DNA of 39,964 nt from DASVEE01 sp036399695 (GTDB lineage Bacteria; Acidobacteriota; Thermoanaerobaculia; Gp7-AA8), in assembly GCA_036399695.1 (NCBI GenBank), contig DASWMP010000201.1, positions 1 through 39,964 on the forward strand. The letters run 5' to 3'. The notes below the pieces were generated by a model. It ran no database searches. It saw nothing but the letters and a program-made list of their open reading frames with translations, and had not been told where the DNA came from. The translations under genes were made by a program, and so were the position numbers. Below, piece by piece: positions 24,044 to 36,875 of this stretch. The first letter of the stretch is position 1, and every line of letters starts with the position of its first letter.

Positions 24044-25315
24044 ATGACAGTTCTCAACTTCGAAGACATCTCCTCCGTCCAGAAATCCGTCGAGGTCGAA
24101 ATCCCCTCGGCCGTCATCGCCGCTGAATCGCAGCGGGTCACGAACGAGTTCGGCCGCCAGGCGAAGGTGCCGGGCTTCCGTCCGGGCAAGGTGCCGGCGC
24201 ACGTCGTCCGCACCCGTTTCGCCAAAGACATCGAGGAAGAGGTGCTGAACCGCCTCCTCGGCCGCACGTTCCGCGAGGTCGTGGACGAGAAGGGCCTCGA
24301 GCCCGTTGGCGAGCCGCGCCTCGAGCACATCGACTCCTTCATCGAAGGCGCGCCGATCAAGTACAAGGCCGTCTTCGAGGTGAAGCCGCAGGTCGAGCTC
24401 CGCGAGTACCGCGGTCTCGAGATCGACGACCCGGCCATCGACATCACCGACACTGACGTCGACGCGATGATCGAGCGTCTGCGCGAGCAGGGGAGCCATT
24501 ACCGCCCGGAGACGGAGCGTCCGCTCGAGGAAGGTGACTTCGCGATCATCGAAATCGCCTCATCGGGTGAAGGGATCGAAGCCAAGACCGACTCCGGCCA
24601 CTTCCGCCTCGGCGAAGAGTCGCCGCTGCCGGAGCTGCACGACGCGCTGCGCGGCAAGCGGATCGGCGAGACGGCGGAGTTCGACAAGGACTACCCCGAG
24701 GATGCGAACCAGGAGGCGTGGCGCGGCAAGACCGTGCACCACGTCGTCACGCTGAAAGAGATCCGCGTGCAGGAAAAGCCCGAGGTCAACGACGAATTCG
24801 CGCGAAGCGTCGGCGGCTGGGAGACGGTGGAGGAGATGCGCACGGCCATCACCGACGACATCCGCAAGCATCGCGAGCAGGAAGCGGTGCGCTTCAAGCG
24901 GACGCAGATCGGCGACAAGTTGATCGCCGCGCATGAATTCGACGTCCCCGAAGCACTCGTCGAAGAGGAGCTCGGGAAGTCGCTCAACAATTACGCGCGC
25001 TACCTGGCGTCGCAGGGCGTGAACATCGAGCAGGCCGAGCTCGACTGGCGCCGCATCGGCGAGGAGTTCCGTCCGGAAGCCGTCAAGCGGGTGAAGCGCT
25101 CGCTGGTGCTCGAGGCCATCGCCAAGCAGGAGAAGCTGCAGGTGAGCGACGTCGAGGTGGACGCCGAGATCCGCCGCGCCGCGAAAGAGCAGGACCGCGA
25201 TTTCGCCGACGTGAAGCACCGCCTCAAGCACGACGGCGGCTACGAAGCGTTGCGCCTGTCTCTGGCGCAGGAGCGTGCGCTCGAGCTGGTGTTGAAGGAA
25301 GCGCGGACGAAGTAG
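24044..25315 (+). CDS. tig: Trigger factor
   Basis: A 423-residue ribosome-bound chaperone and peptidyl-prolyl isomerase. The N-terminal ribosome-binding domain carries the docking signature in GFRPGKVPAHVV (about residues 43-54). A central FKBP-like domain follows (about 150-235, EEGDFAIIEIAS). The long helical C-terminal domain forms the cradle for nascent chains. ATG 24044 is used. An open frame continues upstream through the tRNA-Leu gene and is not coding. The start is preceded by an A-run and no Shine-Dalgarno. Its position in front of clpP and clpX is the classic arrangement, which pairs folding with proteolysis. Confidence 0.95.
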   Translation: MTVLNFEDISSVQKSVEVEIPSAVIAAESQRVTNEFGRQAKVPGFRPGKVPAHVVRTRFAKDIEEEVLNRLLGRTFREVVDEKGLEPVGEPRLEHIDSFIEGAPIKYKAVFEVKPQVELREYRGLEIDDPAIDITDTDVDAMIERLREQGSHYRPETERPLEEGDFAIIEIASSGEGIEAKTDSGHFRLGEESPLPELHDALRGKRIGETAEFDKDYPEDANQEAWRGKTVHHVVTLKEIRVQEKPEVNDEFARSVGGWETVEEMRTAITDDIRKHREQEAVRFKRTQIGDKLIAAHEFDVPEALVEEELGKSLNNYARYLASQGVNIEQAELDWRRIGEEFRPEAVKRVKRSLVLEAIAKQEKLQVSDVEVDAEIRRAAKEQDRDFADVKHRLKHDGGYEALRLSLAQERALELVLKEARTK

Positions 25316-25466
25316 TTGGCGGTTGGCAGGAGATGAAGCTGGGGCGTCGGCCGCCGGGCCGGTGAACCCTCCAGCCTTCTTGCGTTCAACAACGCAACTG
25401 CAGAACCTCCTGCCTGCCTCGCTGACCACCGCCAACCGCCAACTGCCAACCGCCTACGGCGCCTAC
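25313..25466. repeat. Inverted repeat with heptad arms (TTGGCGG class)
   Basis: The left arm TAGTTGGCGGTTGGCAG begins on the tig stop codon (25313). The right arm (about 25425-25466) reads ACCGCCAACCGCCAACTG and onward. The spacer is about 90 bp. It fills most of the 234-bp gap before clpP. The same unit appears at 26138-26225 and 30079-30230. Confidence 0.75.
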
Positions 25467-25549
25467 TCACCCCTACCTAATCTTTCGGGTAGGTGGACGC
25501 TAACGCGCTTCCCGCCTACACTCCCGAGGGCTGGAAGGAGATCCCGCAA

Positions 25550-26137
25550 ATGGTTTTGATCCCGATGGTGGTCGAGCAGACGTCGAGGGGCGAGCGTGCC
25601 TACGACATCTACTCGCGCCTTCTCAAAGACAACGTAATCTTCCTCGGACAGGCGATCGACGACAACATCGCGAACCTCGTCATCGCGCAGCTTCTGTTTC
25701 TGGAAGCGGAAAATCCCGAGAAGGACATTTCTCTCTACATCAACTCGCCCGGCGGCTCGATCACGGCCGGCATGGCGATCTACGACACGATGCAGTACGT
25801 GAAGCCCGAGGTTGCGACCATCTGCATCGGGCAGTGCGCATCGATGGGTGCGGTGCTGCTGGCCGCGGGTGCCAAGGGCAAGCGTTACGCGCTGCCGAAC
25901 TCACGCGTGCTCATCCATCAGCCGCTCATGTATGGGCTCGGCGGCCAGGCCACCGAGATCGACATCCATGCGCGCGACATCATGAAGATGAAGCAGAAGC
26001 TCAACGGGATCCTCGCGAACCACACCGGTCAGCCGCTCGAGAAGATCGACCGGGACACCGATCGCGACTACATCCTCTCCGCGCATGAAGCGCAGGAGTA
26101 CGGGCTCGTCGATCAGGTCATTTCCAAGAGAGACTAA
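25550..26137 (+). CDS. clpP: ATP-dependent Clp protease proteolytic subunit
   Basis: A 195-residue serine protease subunit that forms the tetradecameric chamber fed by ClpX. The catalytic triad is Ser98 in GQCASMGA, His123 in VLIHQPL and Asp173 in DTDRDYIL. The oxyanion region NSPGGSITAG is intact. ATG 25550 (MVLIPMVVEQTSRGER) is preferred to GTG 25493. It matches the family N-terminus and has AAGGAG at 25535-25540, nine bases upstream. A GTG start would give a 19-residue propeptide, which some ClpP proteins do have. Confidence 0.96.
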   Translation: MVLIPMVVEQTSRGERAYDIYSRLLKDNVIFLGQAIDDNIANLVIAQLLFLEAENPEKDISLYINSPGGSITAGMAIYDTMQYVKPEVATICIGQCASMGAVLLAAGAKGKRYALPNSRVLIHQPLMYGLGGQATEIDIHARDIMKMKQKLNGILANHTGQPLEKIDRDTDRDYILSAHEAQEYGLVDQVISKRD

Positions 26138-26225
26138 GTAGGCGGTTGGCGGTTTGGCGGTTGGCAGTGGCGGGGGTGGAAACGGACGCGTTCTTCTGCC
26201 AACCGCCTACTGCCAACCGCCAACT
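26138..26225. repeat. Inverted repeat with heptad arms (TTGGCGG class)
   Basis: The left arm (26138-26175) starts right after the clpP stop codon and reads GGCGGTTGGCGGTTTGGCGG. The right arm (26195-26225) reads CTGCCAACCGCCTACTGCC and onward. The spacer is about 20 bp. Confidence 0.85.
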
Positions 26226-26324
26226 CAATTTAGCGATGGAATGACCTAATCTCTCACTCAGTTGACTTGGAGCAAGCTCGGGATCAACATCTCCGGAGCG
26301 ACCTCAGATAAAGGACCCAATCGA

Positions 26325-27575
<1,251 letters not shown>

Positions 27576-27601
27576 CAGCAACCGAAAAACGTCTCGAACC
27601 G

Positions 27602-27622
27602 GGGCCGCCCACAAGGCGGCCC
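27602..27622 (+). terminator. Hairpin after clpX
   Basis: A perfect 8-bp GC stem (GGGCCGCC with GGCGGCCC) and loop CACAA lie 26 bp after the clpX stop, with no T-run. It could attenuate read-through into lon or stabilise the upstream mRNA. Confidence 0.55.
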
Positions 27623-27668
27623 TCAACTTATGGGGAGGACGCTGCCCCGCCCGGTGGTCTAAATACTA

Positions 27669-30071
<2,403 letters not shown>

Positions 30072-30078
30072 CAAACCA

Positions 30079-30230
30079 GTAGGCAGTTGGCGGTTGGCAG
30101 TGGTGGAACGAGAGTTCTGCTGCCGTCAGCCGCCAACTCCTTTTTTGCCGGACGGGTCCGTGTCGTGCTGTCGCACGAACGGCAAACGTTCTGCTACTGC
30201 CAACCGCCAACTGCCAACCGCCAACTGTCC
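30079..30230. repeat. Inverted repeat with heptad arms (TTGGCGG class), three-armed
   Basis: The left arm (30079-30106) reads AGGCAGTTGGCGGTTGGCAG. Two alternative right arms follow: a short one at 30122-30140 and a long one at 30191-30230 with four units. The RNA could therefore fold in two mutually exclusive ways. It occupies the gap between lon and engB. Confidence 0.75.
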
Positions 30231-30331
30231 TTCGATTGACAGCCCCCACGAATATCGCCACAATCTCCCGCATTCAACTCCACAAGCCTTTCCGTAATCC
30301 CCAACTGGCGTAGCACCAAGCCAGCACTCTC

Positions 30332-30910
30332 TTGGACATTCGTACAGTTACCTTCCATCGGGCGGCGTACCAGCCCGCAGATTTCCCACGAGACCAGAGG
30401 CCGCAATTTGCGATGGTCGGCCGGTCCAACGTAGGGAAGTCGAGCCTGATCAACGCCATCCTGAACCGGAAGGGCATTGCCAGGGTCAGCCAGACTCCGG
30501 GCAAGACCCAGGCGATTCAGTTCTATCTCATCAACGAAAAGTTCTACCTCGTCGACCTCCCGGGCTATGGCTACGCAAAGGTACCGAAGGACATGGCGCG
30601 CTCCTGGGGCGAGCTGGTTCGCGGCTATCTCGAAAGCGCCGGCGACCTGAAACTGATCTTTCTACTCATGGACATTCGCCGCACGCCCGGCGAGCACGAC
30701 CAGCAGATGCACGACTGGTCGCGCGCGGCCGGGATCGACGAACGGATCGTGCTCACCAAAGCCGACAAGCTGTCGAACAACCAGCTCGCGACCAGCCGCA
30801 AGGACATCGCGAACACGCTGGGCGTCGACGCGGAGATCCTCATTCCCGCGTCGGCGGTCACTAAAAAAGGAATCGACGAAATCCGGCGCGAGATCTTCTC
30901 GCGGCTGTGA
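30332..30910 (+). CDS. engB: Ribosome-biogenesis GTPase EngB/YsxC
   Basis: A 192-residue TRAFAC GTPase needed for assembly of the large ribosomal subunit. The GTPase motifs are G1 GRSNVGKSS (30-38), G3 DLPGYG (75-80) and G4 TKAD. G2 is the T in QTPGKTQ. The start is TTG 30332. No ATG lies before the first beta strand, and the N-terminus LDIRTVTFHRAAY fits the family. Its stop touches a GTG (GTGA) of the rho frame, so rho is very close behind. No Shine-Dalgarno is seen. Confidence 0.93.
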   Translation: MDIRTVTFHRAAYQPADFPRDQRPQFAMVGRSNVGKSSLINAILNRKGIARVSQTPGKTQAIQFYLINEKFYLVDLPGYGYAKVPKDMARSWGELVRGYLESAGDLKLIFLLMDIRRTPGEHDQQMHDWSRAAGIDERIVLTKADKLSNNQLATSRKDIANTLGVDAEILIPASAVTKKGIDEIRREIFSRL

Positions 30911-30921
30911 TCGAGGAAGAC

Positions 30922-32601
<1,680 letters not shown>

Positions 32602-32621
32602 GCGCGGAGCTTCTGGTGTGC

Positions 32622-32654
32622 AAAAGGCCGGCGCAAGCCGGCCTTTTCGTTTTT
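32622..32654 (+). terminator. Rho-independent terminator after rho
   Basis: AAAAGGCCGGC (32622-32632), the tetraloop GCAA and GCCGGCCTTTT (32637-32647) form a perfect 11-bp stem, followed by CG and five T. This is a textbook intrinsic terminator. Confidence 0.93.
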
Positions 32655-32702
32655 ACGTGCGGAGTGAGGAGCCATTCGAACACGCGGACGTGCGGTTCAG
32701 TT

Positions 32703-33359
32703 TCATGGGCCCTGAAGCTTCAGCGAAACCCCCGCCGTGATCTGCCAGGGGTCGTCCGGCAGGTTGGCGACCAACTCTATGGCACGCGAGCGGTGGTAGT
32801 AAGCCGCACCGAGAGTCCACGTGACGGTCTTGGGTGACTCCACCTGGAACTCGATGTCGGCCTCGATACCGGCCGCCTTTCGGCCTTCGACGGCACGCGA
32901 AAAGCGGTACGTGTGCAGGGACGCGATGGTCGCACGTGACTCGATGCTCTCTTTTCGTCCAATGCGCTCGGCGAGCTTGCCGAGGAGCGACCAGCGCGCG
33001 TCAGTCCACTGAACCCCTGCGTACCACTTGTTTTCGAGCCCTTGACCGATGACAGGCTCGTAAGTCTTGTTTTTAGAGATCTGCGCGAGGAAGATCTTGT
33101 CAATGGCGAAGCCGGCATTCTCACCGAGATACGCATTGTCTCTGTCAGATGAGGGACTATCGCCGCTGCCGCGTCCGATCGTGAATGTGGGACCGTAACT
33201 GGGGCGGCTCTTCTGCGAATTGTCGAAGAGGGCGGCGCGACCGCTCCACTGCCAGCCGACAGTCACGAGCCCTGCGGTGCCGCGTCCATCACTGAGTACT
33301 TCCGTATTCTCTCGCCTCGGGCGCACATTCCGCCGGCTGTGGTAAACCGCAAGACTCAT
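32703..33359 (-). CDS. Predicted outer-membrane beta-barrel-like protein
   Basis: 218 residues from ATG 33359. No family is recognised. The chain alternates polar and hydrophobic residues in strand-like stretches with aromatic ends (TVGWQWSGRAALF, KWYAGVQWTDARWSLLG, VTWTLGAAYYHRSRAIELVANL, WQITAGVSLKLQGP), which suggests a membrane barrel. It has no signal peptide. Its ATG overlaps the stop of the secreted protein before it (ATGA), so the pair may be two halves of one former protein or two coupled partners. It ends in front of the rho terminator from the other side. Confidence 0.55.
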   Translation of the reverse strand: MSLAVYHSRRNVRPRRENTEVLSDGRGTAGLVTVGWQWSGRAALFDNSQKSRPSYGPTFTIGRGSGDSPSSDRDNAYLGENAGFAIDKIFLAQISKNKTYEPVIGQGLENKWYAGVQWTDARWSLLGKLAERIGRKESIESRATIASLHTYRFSRAVEGRKAAGIEADIEFQVESPKTVTWTLGAAYYHRSRAIELVANLPDDPWQITAGVSLKLQGP

Positions 33360-34264
33360 TCGCGCATTACTGAGGCGTCCGCTGTCCGGATGGTGTTGAG
33401 CTCCGGCATCGCGATCATATCCGTGGCTTCTTTCGTGGCGGCTTCGATCAGCGCTGCTCTGGCGATCCGGATACGATCCGCGGCGAACTGTTTACGGAAG
33501 GCCGTCGCGCCGACTTCCGACATCGCACCGTCGAGGTCGCCTTTGTGCGGCGCCGGCCGTTCGGGGCAGTTGCAATCCGGTTCGTCGGCCGGAGCCGTGA
33601 TGAAGCCGGTGCTGTTCGTCGAGGCGACGGCGGCGGCCAGCTCGCACAGCGTGATCGTCGAGGGCTCTGTGTTCTCGATGAGCCGTAGCACCATCGATTT
33701 GGCTTCATTGCGTACGATATCGTCGAACGCGGTCCGCCGATCACCAGATGGCTTCTTGCGACAAAGCTCGCACAATGAAAGCCAGTAGAGCCGGTCGACC
33801 AGACACGCAGGCGATTTCGACTCGCATTGCGTGATATCTGCCGGCGGCTCGGTGACGGATTGCAGCGATTCAATGAGGACGCGGAGCTCCTCGACACGGT
33901 CGAAAAGATCGAGGGTGTCCGGGCTCAGGCACGTCGTTTGTGCCGCGCCCGTCAAGCTGCCGCACACGATCTCCCCGAGCGTGCTTCCGCCACGCTGCAG
34001 CCGTGCCGCAGCAAACACTCGACTGCGCTCTTCGGCGGTGAACGTGAACGGGATCGAGACGATGAACGTCCGGTCCGGCGTCGTGTTCTCGAACAGAACA
34101 GCCCGGCTTCCGATCGTCTGCAGATTTGACGGGTTGAGATAGGACCAGTCGGCGACCCCGGTGGCGTCCAGCGGAATTCGGATCGGCTCCTCCGCCGTCT
34201 GACCCAAAGCCGCAGGGCCGGCAAGCAGTACGCTGAAAATCGTGATGATGACGAATGTGCGCAT
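33356..34264 (-). CDS. Secreted Cys-rich protein of unknown function
   Basis: 302 residues with a Sec signal (RTFVIITIFSVLLAGPAALGQ). The N-terminal part contains WSYLNPSNLQTIGSR and a strand-rich FIVSIPFTFTAEER. The middle holds several Cys in pairs (CESKSPAC, CELCRKK, CNCPERP), which suggests disulfides or a metal site. The end is helical. No family is recognised. ATG 34264 has GGAGGG six bases upstream. It is coupled to the barrel-like gene by a 4-bp overlap, and the two may form an envelope complex. Confidence 0.7.
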   Translation of the reverse strand: MRTFVIITIFSVLLAGPAALGQTAEEPIRIPLDATGVADWSYLNPSNLQTIGSRAVLFENTTPDRTFIVSIPFTFTAEERSRVFAAARLQRGGSTLGEIVCGSLTGAAQTTCLSPDTLDLFDRVEELRVLIESLQSVTEPPADITQCESKSPACLVDRLYWLSLCELCRKKPSGDRRTAFDDIVRNEAKSMVLRLIENTEPSTITLCELAAAVASTNSTGFITAPADEPDCNCPERPAPHKGDLDGAMSEVGATAFRKQFAADRIRIARAALIEAATKEATDMIAMPELNTIRTADASVMRE

Positions 34265-34418
34265 GGGGCACCCTCCGCTCCGATTGACGGACTCTGATGC
34301 CAAATTCTCCGCGTGCCACCCCAAGCACTTGCATTTGAAACGTTGCTTCTGACGGGGCGATGCACCGCGACGCATCAGTGGTGGGCGGCGAGTACGCCGT
34401 GTACGATAAGCTCGCGCC

Positions 34419-34610
34419 CTGACGAACCGCGTTACCGGCAGATTCGAAGTGAAGATGATTCCGCAGCCGCCGGCCGAGCCTCATGCAGTGCCGGCGCGCA
34501 TGACGCTGGACAAGCAGGTTCACGGCGCCCTCAAAGAGGCGAGCAAAGGGTAGATGCTCGCGGCGAGGACGTCCGTGAAGGGCTCGGCCGGCTACGTGGC
34601 GATCGAGCGT
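34419..34610 (+). pseudogene. DUF3224-family gene remnant
   Basis: The reading from 34419 gives TNRVTGRFEVKMIPQPP, then RMTLDKQVHGALKEASKG, stop, MLAARTSVKGSAGYVAIER. This follows the DUF3224 pattern (ATGTFEVK, RMSLDKQFHGDLEGTSKGEML, GSAGYVAIER) that I know from that family. Three lesions are visible. The start is CTG where ATG is expected. The codon after SKG is TAG (34551-34553) where the family has GAG. Everything after AIER is missing, because at 34608 the sequence switches to a copy of the esterase 5' region. The gene is therefore dead and truncated. Confidence 0.75.
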
Positions 34611-34832
34611 AGAGCGCACCATCGCGTGCCCCGCCGAGGCCGAGCTTCTGGACACCGGCGGGACCGGGCTGCGCGGACGCCGGTGATGCCGTGCCGTTCG
34701 CCGCGCGCGGCACTGCGATCTTCCCCTCTCGACGCTTCGTTGTCATTTCGTTGCCGATACGCAACGTGCGCTCATCACGCTCCCCGCGGCCAACATGCCG
34801 AGGCGAAGAATCGCGCGACGGGTGAAGCGCAT
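34608..34832 (-). pseudogene. Truncated, frameshifted copy of the Tat-lipoprotein esterase
   Basis: The minus strand from ATG 34832 reads MRFTRRAILRLGMLAAGSV, as in the intact esterase at 36515. One T is missing in GTTGCC near 34750 (the intact copy has GTTTGCC), so the signal peptide is out of frame with the following REGKIAVP and VQKLGLGGARDGALY. The lipobox Cys region is also changed (SARC against SAGC). The copy stops after about 78 codons, before the hydrolase core. It is clearly non-functional. Confidence 0.85.
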
Positions 34833-34983
34833 GTAGGAGTGTAGGCCGTACTGCGGCACTCCCGCGTGACGCCTCGCCAGCGGCGCGGCGGGTGAATGGT
34901 GAATGTGGGAGTGCGGTAGCGGAGCGGGTGCAGGGCGGACAATCCATCCATCCTGCACAAGAGGACCGCGACGTCGCGCAACT
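34608..34983. repeat. Segmental duplication, derived copy
   Basis: Matches 36281-36668 in the same orientation, with scattered substitutions and small indels. It contains the esterase 5' end, its upstream region with GTGAATGGTGAATGTGG, and a half-palindrome CGGACAATCC. Its left end interrupts the DUF3224 remnant. Confidence 0.88.
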
Positions 34984-34994
34984 CGCGATGAGTC

Positions 34995-35020
34995 AGCGGA
35001 GCGCCTTCCGGCGCTCCGCT
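34995..35020. terminator. Hairpin downstream of the 35049 gene
   Basis: A perfect 11-bp stem (AGCGGAGCGCC with GGCGCTCCGCT) and loop TTCC lie just past the stop of the minus-strand gene ending at 35049. There is no T-run, so it is a likely Rho-assisted terminator or 3' stabiliser. Confidence 0.6.
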
Positions 35021-35048
35021 CGGTGGCTGAACCTCGCGATCGCGTGAC

Positions 35049-35456
35049 TCAGATGTCCCAGGTGATGGTGGTGATGTTCGGGCCGGAGCTGTTGTAGCTG
35101 ACGGTGTGCGTCTGCACCGTCGAGCTGTAGACGCGGAGCGAGTAGGTGTCGCCGCTCTGGTCGGTGAACTGCATCGCGTTGTCGAACGAACCGCTGGGGC
35201 AGGCGCCGACGACATTCAGTGTGGCGGTGTAGACCGGGCCGCTGTCGACGACGAGGGTGATGCTCTGGATGCTCGGAATGACGGCACTGATCGGCAGGCC
35301 GCCCTGGACCAGGATCTCGCCGCCGCCGACGGCGAGCAGGCCGTTGGTGAGGGACCCGTTGTTACTGCCGGCGTTGTTCGCGGTGAACGGCTGGTTCGTG
35401 CCGGCCATCGGCATGGCGGTGGATTTCGGCGAGAAGGTCTGTGTGGTTGAGGACAT
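35049..35456 (-). CDS. Small beta-rich protein of unknown function
   Basis: 135 residues from ATG 35456, which has AAGGGAGAT upstream. There is no signal peptide or membrane segment. The N-terminal 40 residues are rich in Ser, Thr, Asn and Gly (FTANNAGSNNGSLTNG). The rest has beta-strand-like pieces (ITLVVDSGPVYTATLNVVGA, DTYSLRVYSSTVQTHTVSYN) ending in ITTITWDI. No family is recognised. It is a single gene between the two copies of the esterase 5' segment, so it may have been caught up in that rearrangement. Confidence 0.7.
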   Translation of the reverse strand: MSSTTQTFSPKSTAMPMAGTNQPFTANNAGSNNGSLTNGLLAVGGGEILVQGGLPISAVIPSIQSITLVVDSGPVYTATLNVVGACPSGSFDNAMQFTDQSGDTYSLRVYSSTVQTHTVSYNSSGPNITTITWDI

Positions 35457-35699
35457 TGGATCTCCCTTGGCGTGGCCGGAGACACCTCCGGCCGGGGATT
35501 GAGGTTGATGGATGAGCTCCGCGAGCGCGATGGTCGGACGCGGAACGCCTCTCTTCTCCCTGACCGCTGCAGCGGGTCGGTACCTGAACGACGGTAGTCT
35601 CTGCTTCTCTCGCCGTTCGTTCAGTAGACGGGGGTGTGCGCGCATGTGTGAACGCGTTTCGCGCCCACGCATCGCGCAGATTCCATCTCTGCCGCGGCC

Positions 35700-36515
35700 C
35701 TACCGCTTTCCGCCTGCCGCCCCGCTCACGAACGCGAATCCCCGCTCGAGCGACTCCTCGGGGATCTCGTGGCGCCCGTCGAACGGGTCGAACGTGGTGT
35801 CGTAGCCGGCCGTGCGCAGCCGCGCCGCAATGGCCGAGCCGCAGCGCTCGAACGGCAGCACCTCGTCGCTCCGGCCGTGCGAGATGAAGACGCGCGGCCG
35901 TCCTTCGAGCTCGCCGGGCAACTGGACGAAGCCAGGGGAGAACGCGGCCACGCTGCGGAAGGTGTCGCCGTTCACGAGCGCGAGCGAGAGCGCGTACGAG
36001 GCGCCGTCCGAGAAGCCGGAGAAGGTGATGCGGGACCGGTCGACGTCGTACCGCTCCACCGTCTGCCGCAGGGCTGATTCGATGAACTCGACGTCAGGCC
36101 CGACGCCGCCCTGGATGAGGTCCCATGTCGCCGCGCGCGAGTCGGGCGCGAGCACGATCAGCCCGACTCGATCGGCGTCCTCGGTGAGACGGCGCACCGT
36201 GCGCTCCCCCTGCCCGCCGGCACCGTGAAGGAAGACGGTGAGCGGGTGGCCACGCTTCGACGGTGCATAGTTGTGCGGCACGTAGAGCGCACCATCGCGT
36301 GCCCCGCCGAGGCCGAGCTTCTGGACATGACCCGGACCGGCGGGGCCCGGCTGCGCGGACGCCGGTGCTGCAGTGCCGTTCGCGGCGGGCGGCACTGCGA
36401 TCTTCCCCTCTCGATGCTTGCTCGTCATTTCGTTTGCCGATCCGCAACCCGCGCTCAGCACGCTCCCTGCGGCGAACATGCCGAGACGAAGAATCGCGCG
36501 ACGGGTGAAGCGCAT
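35700..36515 (-). CDS. Tat-exported lipoprotein alpha/beta-hydrolase (phospholipase/carboxylesterase type)
   Basis: 271 residues. The signal carries a twin-arginine motif (FTRRAILR, Arg5-Arg6) and a lipobox LSAGC with Cys24, so it should fold in the cytoplasm and be anchored in the envelope. The hydrolase core matches the carboxylesterase/PHB-depolymerase-like family: oxyanion FLHGAGG (95-101), nucleophile Ser169 in GFSDG, Asp217 in SHGRSDE and His249 in DGRHE. A low-complexity Ala/Pro linker (residues 40-62) joins signal and core. ATG 36515 is preferred because the Tat motif starts there. An open frame upstream to 36818 is not coding. The natural substrate is unknown. Confidence 0.88.
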   Translation of the reverse strand: MRFTRRAILRLGMFAAGSVLSAGCGSANEMTSKHREGKIAVPPAANGTAAPASAQPGPAGPGHVQKLGLGGARDGALYVPHNYAPSKRGHPLTVFLHGAGGQGERTVRRLTEDADRVGLIVLAPDSRAATWDLIQGGVGPDVEFIESALRQTVERYDVDRSRITFSGFSDGASYALSLALVNGDTFRSVAAFSPGFVQLPGELEGRPRVFISHGRSDEVLPFERCGSAIAARLRTAGYDTTFDPFDGRHEIPEESLERGFAFVSGAAGGKR

Positions 36516-36668
36516 GTTAAGGAGTGTAGGCCGCACTGCCGCACCCCCGCGTGACGCCTCGGCAACGGCGCGGCGGGTGAATGGTGAATGTGGGCGTGCG
36601 GTAGCGGAGCGGGTGCGGGACGGACAATCTCGTCCATCCTGCACAAGAGTACCGCTAAGTCGCGCAAT
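36281..36668. repeat. Segmental duplication, source copy
   Basis: The first 78 codons of the esterase plus about 150 bp upstream. It is the likely source of the copy at 34608-34983, because here the segment is continuous with an intact gene. The upstream part carries GTGAATGGTGAATGTGG and a degenerate GGACGGACAATC palindrome. Confidence 0.88.
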
Positions 36669-36711
36669 CGGGAGCAGCGTGAGCATGAGTAGCTGGTGCG
36701 CGGTGGGAGAA

Positions 36712-36861
36712 CGATGGGACCAATGGGACAGATGGGACCAATGGGACCTATGGGATGCCAGCACCGGCGGCCGCGTAGACACCGCCAGCGACGGTGGTCG
36801 CCTGGCCACTCCGCCCAACCGGCCAGCCGTGGCCCTCCATAGGTCCGATTGGTCCCATCGT
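36712..36861. repeat. Inverted repeat with nonamer arms (AATGGGACC class)
   Basis: The left arm (36712-36755) is five tandem 9-bp units (GATGGGACC, AATGGGACA, GATGGGACC, AATGGGACC, TATGGGATG). The right arm (36836-36861) is the complement CCATAGGTCCGATTGGTCCC. The spacer is about 80 bp. It lies between the esterase and channel genes. The same unit class is at 17751-17873. Confidence 0.85.
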
Positions 36862-36875
36862 CCCCTGCCCGCGCG

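Noticed and set aside
26262..26290. TTGACT before clpX as a -35 box
   Set aside because: No acceptable -10 box at 16-18 bp (the sequence there is CAACAT).
36516..36818. N-terminal extension of the esterase
   Set aside because: It runs through the nonamer inverted repeat. The Tat signal starts at ATG 36515.
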